Source: Propionibacteriaceae bacterium
Lineage (GTDB): Bacteria; Actinomycetota; Actinomycetes; Propionibacteriales; Propionibacteriaceae
Direction of reading: 5' to 3'
Length of the DNA: 18,285 nt
Assembly: GCA_031262845.1 (NCBI GenBank)
Contig: JAISGZ010000048.1
Location: 1-18,285 of the forward strand
The notes below the pieces were generated by a model. That model saw only the letters and a list, made by a program, of their open reading frames with translations, was not told the origin of the DNA and did not search any database. Position numbers and translations under genes: made by a program. The number at the start of each line of letters is the position of its first letter. Position 1 is the first letter of the stretch. Positions 14,262-18,285 of this stretch are shown here, piece by piece.

Positions 14262-15711
14262 GACCCATGTGGTCGAGTGGAAGCAATCTTGGCGGGACGA
14301 GTATCTGAAGTGGATTTGCGGCTTTGCCAACGCTCAAGGTGGCGTGCTGGAGATCGGGAAGGACGATCACGGCAAGGTCGTCGGTGTTGCCGACGCCCGC
14401 AAGCTCTTGAAAGAGATACCCGACAAGATCAATAACTCGATGGCAATCGTCGCCGAAGTCGAGCTGCGAACTGAGGACGGCTTGGGCTATCTCGTTATCA
14501 CCGTCCTGCCTTATCCATATCCGATCAGCTACCACGGCCGCTACTATCTGCGTTCAGGCGCTACTAATCGCGAGTTAACTGGCAACGCCCTCGACGAGTT
14601 CATCCTCCGCCGACAAGGCAAGACCTGGGACGGCGTGCCCGTGCCTCAAGTGGCGGTGAGTGACCTTGACATTGTGGCCTTCCGCGACTTCCGCCGTATG
14701 GCCTTGGCCAGCGAACGGCTCACCGAAGCTGACCTTGACATTTCTGATCCAGCTCTGATTGACAGCCTCCAGCTCGGTGAGGGCAACTATTTGAAGCGAG
14801 CTGCCATCCTGCTGTTTCATGAACAGCCAGAGAGGTGGATGATTGGCTCGTATGTGAAGATTGGTTACTTTGAGACCGGCGCGGATCTGATGTTCCAAGA
14901 CGAGGTGCATGGTCCGATCATCACTATGGCCGACAAAGTGCTCGACATCCTGTACGCCAAGTATTTCCGAGGGATGATCTCTTACCAGGGCATCCAGCGG
15001 ATCGAAACCTACCCGGTCGCCCGGGCTGCTCTACGTGAGGCGGTCTTGAACGCTATCGTCCACCGCGACTACTCGACCGGCGTGCCTATCCAGATCAAGG
15101 TCTTTCCCGACCACCTCGTCATCTACAGCGACGGCGGCCTGCCGCACGATTGGACGTTGGAGAAGCTGCTTGGTCATCACGACTCCAGCCCACGAAACCC
15201 CTATATTGCCAATGCTTTCTTCCGCTCTGGCCAAATCGAGACCTGGGGCCGAGGTATCGAGAAGATTGAAGACTCCAGCCGGAAAGCCCATAAGCCTGCT
15301 CCCGTCTTCGAAGTCACCGCCAGTGAGGTCAACGTCACGTTCCCGTTCCCCGACGTATCTACGACATCATCTACGACACGGCCTGTCGTAGATGTCGTAG
15401 ATGGTGTCGTAGATGTCGGGCATGATGTCGTAGATGACGGGCATGATGTCGGGGATGGTGTCGTAGATGACGGGCATGATGTCGTAGAAGTCGCGGATAC
15501 CGCAGACCTTCCAGTGGACACCTCAAGACGAATAATGCAAGCCATGATCGAGAACCCAGAGATCACTCAAAAAGAGTTGGCGCGGATCGTCGGCGTCACA
15601 GAACGTACTATCTCTCGCCAGGTCAAGAGTCTGCGTGAGGCAGGCCTCATCCGCCGGGTCGGCTCCGACCGTTACGGTCGCTGGGAACTGGTCGGGGGAG
15701 ATACCCAGTAA
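14251..15711 (+). CDS. AlbA_2/GHKL-ATPase/winged-helix protein, partner of the AbiEi antitoxin
   Basis: 486-residue predicted regulator or effector. Domains, in order: an AlbA_2 (Schlafen-type) domain at about 5-115, with VEWKQSWRDEYLKWICGFAN and GGVLEIG; a middle region; a GHKL/HATPase_c_4 ATP-binding domain at about 255-345, with REAVLNAIVHRDY (Glu263/Asn267), SDGGLP (293-298) and GRGIEKI (333-339); a repetitive Val/Asp linker at about 369-415; and a C-terminal winged helix at about 436-482 (TQKELARIVGVTERTISRQV). ATG at 14251 has GAAAGGGGG 8 nt upstream and places the domain start as in relatives; a longer frame begins at 14176. It overlaps the antitoxin stop. Homologues are often annotated only as ATP-binding proteins. 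A toxin or defence role is inferred from context. Confidence 0.8.
   Translation: MSFETHVVEWKQSWRDEYLKWICGFANAQGGVLEIGKDDHGKVVGVADARKLLKEIPDKINNSMAIVAEVELRTEDGLGYLVITVLPYPYPISYHGRYYLRSGATNRELTGNALDEFILRRQGKTWDGVPVPQVAVSDLDIVAFRDFRRMALASERLTEADLDISDPALIDSLQLGEGNYLKRAAILLFHEQPERWMIGSYVKIGYFETGADLMFQDEVHGPIITMADKVLDILYAKYFRGMISYQGIQRIETYPVARAALREAVLNAIVHRDYSTGVPIQIKVFPDHLVIYSDGGLPHDWTLEKLLGHHDSSPRNPYIANAFFRSGQIETWGRGIEKIEDSSRKAHKPAPVFEVTASEVNVTFPFPDVSTTSSTTRPVVDVVDGVVDVGHDVVDDGHDVGDGVVDDGHDVVEVADTADLPVDTSRRIMQAMIENPEITQKELARIVGVTERTISRQVKSLREAGLIRRVGSDRYGRWELVGGDTQ
15355..15490. repeat. Coding repeats of GTCGTAGATG in the linker
   Basis: GTCGTAGATG occurs at 15385, 15394, 15406, 15427 and 15460, with a variant at 15481 and an inverted copy at 15368-15377. 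These encode the VVD/HDVVDDG linker of the AlbA_2 protein. The same word occurs outside any gene in both flanking direct repeats (12204, 15782, 15794, and inverted at 15765). Confidence 0.85.
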
Positions 15712-15729
15712 GTAGCTCACGAAAGACTG

Positions 15730-16181
15730 TCAACGTCGGTTGAAAAGTGGGCCACTCCTGAAGACATCTACGACAGGCTGTGTCGTAGATGATGTCGTAG
15801 ATGTCAGAGTTGCTGCCATCTGGTTCATCTTCTTGGCATTGCCAGACCGGGTGTCAAGAACCGGGACTGCAACAAGAAGTGACATTGAGGCATGCTGAGT
15901 GAAAAATCGAAAATGGAAACCAGCGCTTCGAGAAGGAATCAACTCTCAAAAGCGGCGTTTCTAGTTGTCAGCTTTTAACGGCTAGATCGGTAGAGGCCGA
16001 AAATTCGAAAAAGGAAACCATATTTCGAGAAAAGCTGCGAGTTCGTCTCACGGCTGTCGCCCAGAAGTTGTCGATGGCGTCTCGCCATCAGAGGCGATCC
16101 GGGAGTGGGTTCCGATCAGATGATCGAACGTTTCCCATAGTGAAACAGGGAAACCATGGCGGAGGATACGAGATTCGAACT
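15730..16181. repeat. Right copy of the ~450-bp direct repeat, joined to intact tRNA-Ser
   Basis: Same sequence as 12126-12585, starting 19 nt after the stop of the AlbA_2 gene. It lacks the 25-bp duplication of the left copy, and carries an 11-bp stem CATCTACGACA/TGTCGTAGATG (15765-15775/15781-15791) with loop GGCTG, followed by a further GTCGTAGATG. The perfectly shared core begins near 15975. Its end lies within the intact tRNA-Ser gene. Confidence 0.88.
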
Positions 16182-16244
16182 CGTGAGGGCGTGAACCCAA
16201 CCCGCTTTCCAAGCGAGCGCCATAGGCCTCTAGGCGAATCCTCC
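16157..16244 (-). tRNA. tRNA-Ser (anticodon GGA)
   Basis: 88 nt including an encoded CCA. Acceptor stem GGAGGAT/ATCCTCC, discriminator G, anticodon loop TTGGAAA (anticodon GGA), a long variable arm typical of tRNA-Ser, and a T-loop TTCGAAT. The 3' end faces the repeat and the accessory segment, and its last nucleotides serve as the putative attachment site. Confidence 0.95.
16163..16181. other. Putative attachment-site core within tRNA-Ser
   Basis: AGGATACGAGATTCGAACT, identical to 12567-12585. It lies in the acceptor and T-arm end of the tRNA, where tyrosine integrases commonly recombine, and an inserted element here regenerates a complete tRNA gene. Confidence 0.7.
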
Positions 16245-16366
16245 GCCGGTCAGGATAGCGGATGGTTTTGGTGGCCAGCTAGTTGACGACGAGACTCACG
16301 TTTGGTGCCCGCGTCGCGGGTGTCTGTGCCCATAGTGATTGCGCCCTCAGTGACTCACGGATCGCA

Positions 16367-17560
16367 CTAGGGCCGGGCCGAAACCAGGTTGGCGTAGGAC
16401 AACTCGACCGTGATGTCGGGTTGGCCGGCGCCGGGGTGGACGACCGTGACCTCGGTGTTAGACCAGGTGATGTGGTCGTTGGTGCCGTCTGTGGCTGAGC
16501 CGTTGGTCGGCGTGGATTGGCTCGTGTCGGGCTTGGCTTCGCTGACGCTTGCCTGAACTGTGGGTCCGGTGCCGTTCGCCATGGCTTTGGCGTCGCTGCC
16601 GCTCGCCTGAACGGCCGGTCCGACGCTGTGGGTCTCGGTGTTATCTGGAGGCGTCTCAGCGGTGGGTTCAACGCCACCGATGGGTGACGCTGGGCTGGTG
16701 GCGTCATTTGTGGTGGGTGTCTCAGCGGCGAGTCTGGTGGTTGTATCCGCCTCGTCGGCGGTGTTATCCGTGTCGGTGTCAGTGACGTCATCAACTTCGG
16801 ATTTATCCGAGGCGGCTTCGGCGTCATCGGTGACGTTATCAACGACGGGTTCATCCGAGGCGGCTTCAGCGGCTGCGTTGACGGCGTCATCTGCGTCGGC
16901 TGTTGTTGCGTCCGCCTCGTCGGCGGTATCGGCGGCGGCATCGGGATCAGCCGGGGGAACCTCTTTCTGGCCCCAGGCACGGCGGGCTTTGGCGTTGTGG
17001 CCAGGATCGTCGTCACGGCGGCCGGCGGTCGACAACAGGCCCCAGACGGCGTACAACATGAGCAGGGCGGCGACGACGATGATGAGGACCGGTTTCTTGA
17101 ACCCATCCCACTGCAGGACGTAGCCGAGTTTCGGCACTTTGTACTGGTGGACGGCCCGCAGTTGCTTCTCGTACCACGGCGCGTCGGTGGCCGAGTTGGC
17201 GTCCCCCTGGGTAATCGCCATCCGGGTGCCCTCGGGGTCGGTCGTCCAGCCGACCAGGCGGTGGGTGACCAGGGTTGGGTCTTCCGGGTTCGGCATGTAG
17301 ACGACGATGTCGCCGATCTTGAGGTCGTTGAAGGAGTCCTCGCCGTAGACGACGGAGATGTCACCGGGGTTGAGCGTCGGCTCCATCGAACCCGTGAGAA
17401 CGGTCAGAGCAGCGCCGTCGTGAAGCGCTGGGACCAGGGTCAGGAGCGCGCCGAGAGCCAGGACGGCGAGTAAGACAAACGTCACCAGGACGCTGAACAG
17501 ACGCCGCAGCCAGTAGCGCTTCGGCCGGTCGGCCGAGGACTGGCGAGATGACTTCGACAT
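16367..17560 (-). CDS. SipW/ER-type signal peptidase I with long acidic tail
   Basis: 397-residue membrane protease that should cut signal peptides of exported proteins on the outer membrane face. An N-terminal membrane segment lies at about 20-45. LTGSMEPTLNPGD (55-67) carries the catalytic Ser58; VTHRLVGW (98-105) gives His100 in place of the lysine of bacterial-type enzymes, marking the SipW/ER subclass; QGDAN (118-122) is box E. A second membrane segment is at about 157-179. The last ~200 residues are Ala/Asp/Thr/Glu-rich, low in complexity and probably disordered. ATG at 17560 has GAGGAGA close upstream; the longer GTG start at 17623 has no comparable site. Such enzymes often process one dedicated neighbour, and a partial gene lies upstream on the same strand. 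Confidence 0.88.
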   Translation of the reverse strand: MSKSSRQSSADRPKRYWLRRLFSVLVTFVLLAVLALGALLTLVPALHDGAALTVLTGSMEPTLNPGDISVVYGEDSFNDLKIGDIVVYMPNPEDPTLVTHRLVGWTTDPEGTRMAITQGDANSATDAPWYEKQLRAVHQYKVPKLGYVLQWDGFKKPVLIIVVAALLMLYAVWGLLSTAGRRDDDPGHNAKARRAWGQKEVPPADPDAAADTADEADATTADADDAVNAAAEAASDEPVVDNVTDDAEAASDKSEVDDVTDTDTDNTADEADTTTRLAAETPTTNDATSPASPIGGVEPTAETPPDNTETHSVGPAVQASGSDAKAMANGTGPTVQASVSEAKPDTSQSTPTNGSATDGTNDHITWSNTEVTVVHPGAGQPDITVELSYANLVSARP

Positions 17561-17677
17561 CGTTCTCCTCAAATTTCGGGTTGGGCCGGGGTCACGGCTG
17601 GCGCCGGGAGCGAGTGGTGACACCGTCCGGGTTGAGAAGGGGTCGACAATCTGTCGTCAACGGTTCTCAATCCATAA

Positions 17678-17693
17678 GTTCAAGCGCTTGAAC
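17678..17693. promoter_or_regulatory. Perfect 16-bp palindrome, LacI-type operator candidate
   Basis: GTTCAAGCGCTTGAAC is a perfect palindrome with the AANCGNTT core of LacI/CcpA-family operators. It lies about 118 nt upstream of the signal peptidase start. A small inverted repeat CAGGG/CCCTG (17695-17711) adjoins it. Confidence 0.55.
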
Positions 17694-17888
17694 ACAGGGG
17701 TTTATTCCCTGGGCCGACACTGGTCCGGTCCGCCCCAGTACTCGGCCGAACACCACTCCGAGGGCCGGGTTCGGATACGGACAAGTGAGAAGCCGATGTT
17801 GATACGTGTTGCCGGGAGGAGTTCAGGTCTAGCTGCAGATGGGTTAAGCGCCGACGGGAAGGTCGGTCAACCGTGAAGATGTCGATTC

Positions 17889-18036
17889 CTGCCGCTGATG
17901 AGTCAAGTCAAGAAGTGGGCGTCAGAGGTGGTCATCTGTTACGAGTCTGGACTTGCGACTGTGGGTCCTCATTTGGTGAGTAATCGTTGAGATGACAGAT
18001 GGCCGACAGTTCGAACCGCGAGATCATCAGCGGCAG
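17889..18036. other. 148-nt nested inverted repeats, structured-RNA or recombination-site candidate
   Basis: CTGCCGCTGATGA (17889-17901) pairs perfectly with TCATCAGCGGCAG (18024-18036). Inside, GGTCATCTGT (17930-17939) pairs with ACAGATGGCC (17995-18004) with one G-T pair, and CTCA (17968-17971) with TGAG (17977-17980). No gene is supported between 17624 and 18132. On the minus strand this lies between the partial upstream gene and the signal peptidase gene, so it could be part of an intercistronic or leader RNA. Confidence 0.5.
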
Positions 18037-18041
18037 TGAAG

Positions 18042-18086
18042 AACCGGGCCGGAAGACTGGCGAGGTGCCGATCTTCCGACCCGGTT
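18042..18086. terminator. Imperfect hairpin downstream of the partial gene
   Basis: AACCGGG (18042-18048) pairs with CCCGGTT (18080-18086), and GGAAGA (18051-18056) with TCTTCC (18072-18077), separated by a 2-nt mismatch. Neither strand has a strong T-run, so termination may be partial. It lies 46 nt beyond the stop of the minus-strand partial gene. Confidence 0.5.
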
Positions 18087-18132
18087 ACTTATTGCTGATT
18101 CAGTTGTGACGTTCTACCTTGAAAAATCGAGG

Positions 18133-18285
18133 CTAGCCAGCAGCAGGTGACGTGAAGTTGCCAGCACTGGGATTTCTGGTTTGAGTCAGAGAGACTGTCA
18201 GGTCCCCAAGAATCGCTTCGGCTCGTGTGCTAATGGTAGAAAAAGCGGCAAAGTGAAACTTCGCATCGATGACCACGATGTAGTT
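18133..18285 (-). CDS. C-terminal fragment of a gene; possible SipW-processed exported protein
   Basis: The minus strand is open from the window edge to TAG at 18133-18135, coding 50 residues that begin NYIVVIDAKF and include LGDLTVSLTQT and a Ser/Pro/Gly-rich end. The beta-strand-rich pattern and a closing VSLTQT would fit the small alternate-signal-peptide proteins often found beside SipW-type peptidases in actinobacteria. The N-terminus that would prove this lies outside the window. The gene reads toward the signal peptidase gene, 570 nt away. Confidence 0.5.
   Translation of the reverse strand, partial: NYIVVIDAKFHFAAFSTISTRAEAILGDLTVSLTQTRNPSAGNFTSPAAG

Noticed and set aside
16279..17364. 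361-codon minus-strand open frame inside the signal peptidase gene
   Set aside because: It is a Pro/Thr/Arg-rich shadow of the low-complexity acidic tail in another frame.
17688..17876. 62-codon open frame upstream of the signal peptidase
   Set aside because: It overlaps the palindrome, and has no ribosome site or recognisable motif.

Overview
The window looks like chromosomal DNA of a high-G+C Gram-positive bacterium (Actinomycetota). The signs are a polyprenol-phosphomannose-dependent (MptB-like) mannosyltransferase, an LCP-family wall ligase with a Ser/Thr-rich tail, an ER/SipW-type signal peptidase, and several genes that appear to be transcribed without leaders. I cannot name the genus from sequence alone. 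The window opens with a cut-off tandem repeat and ends inside a gene read on the minus strand.

The left half (about 1-9130) is ordinary core DNA: the mannosyltransferase, a DEAD-box RNA helicase with a DbpA-type C-terminal domain, tRNA-Arg(ACG), a GH13 glucosidase-like enzyme, the LCP protein, and a convergent zinc-type alcohol dehydrogenase. A strong 16-bp hairpin terminator separates the LCP and dehydrogenase genes. The helicase-tRNA gap holds three dyad repeats at an exact 39-bp period.

The middle (about 9465-16181) is an accessory, defence-like region with three two-gene toxin-antitoxin-type modules, all on the plus strand and each with overlapping genes: (1) a small antitoxin plus a MazF/PemK toxin; (2) a winged-helix regulator plus an AbiEii-type nucleotidyltransferase; (3) an AbiEi-type antitoxin overlapping, by 11 nt, an AlbA_2/GHKL-ATPase/winged-helix protein where an AbiEii toxin would be expected. 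In all three the first ATG lies exactly 6 nt after a -10-like hexamer, and a dyad symmetry overlaps or abuts that hexamer. This suggests leaderless, self-repressed operons. A ten-copy CACATGT array lies between modules 1 and 2.

Module 3 sits in a 3.6-kb segment between two ~450-bp diverged direct repeats. Both repeats end in the same 19 bp from the 3' end of tRNA-Ser(GGA), and the right copy runs into the intact tRNA gene. This is the expected arrangement of integrative elements stacked at a tRNA, although no integrase is present in the window. The segment also carries an A+T-rich gene of probable low-G+C origin and gene debris that includes the start of a topoisomerase III gene with a nonsense codon.

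The right end (16367-18285, minus strand) returns to chromosomal genes: a SipW-like signal peptidase with a long acidic tail and, upstream of it, the C-terminus of a gene that may encode one of its exported substrates. A perfect 16-bp LacI-type palindrome, a 148-nt nested inverted repeat and a hairpin lie between them.
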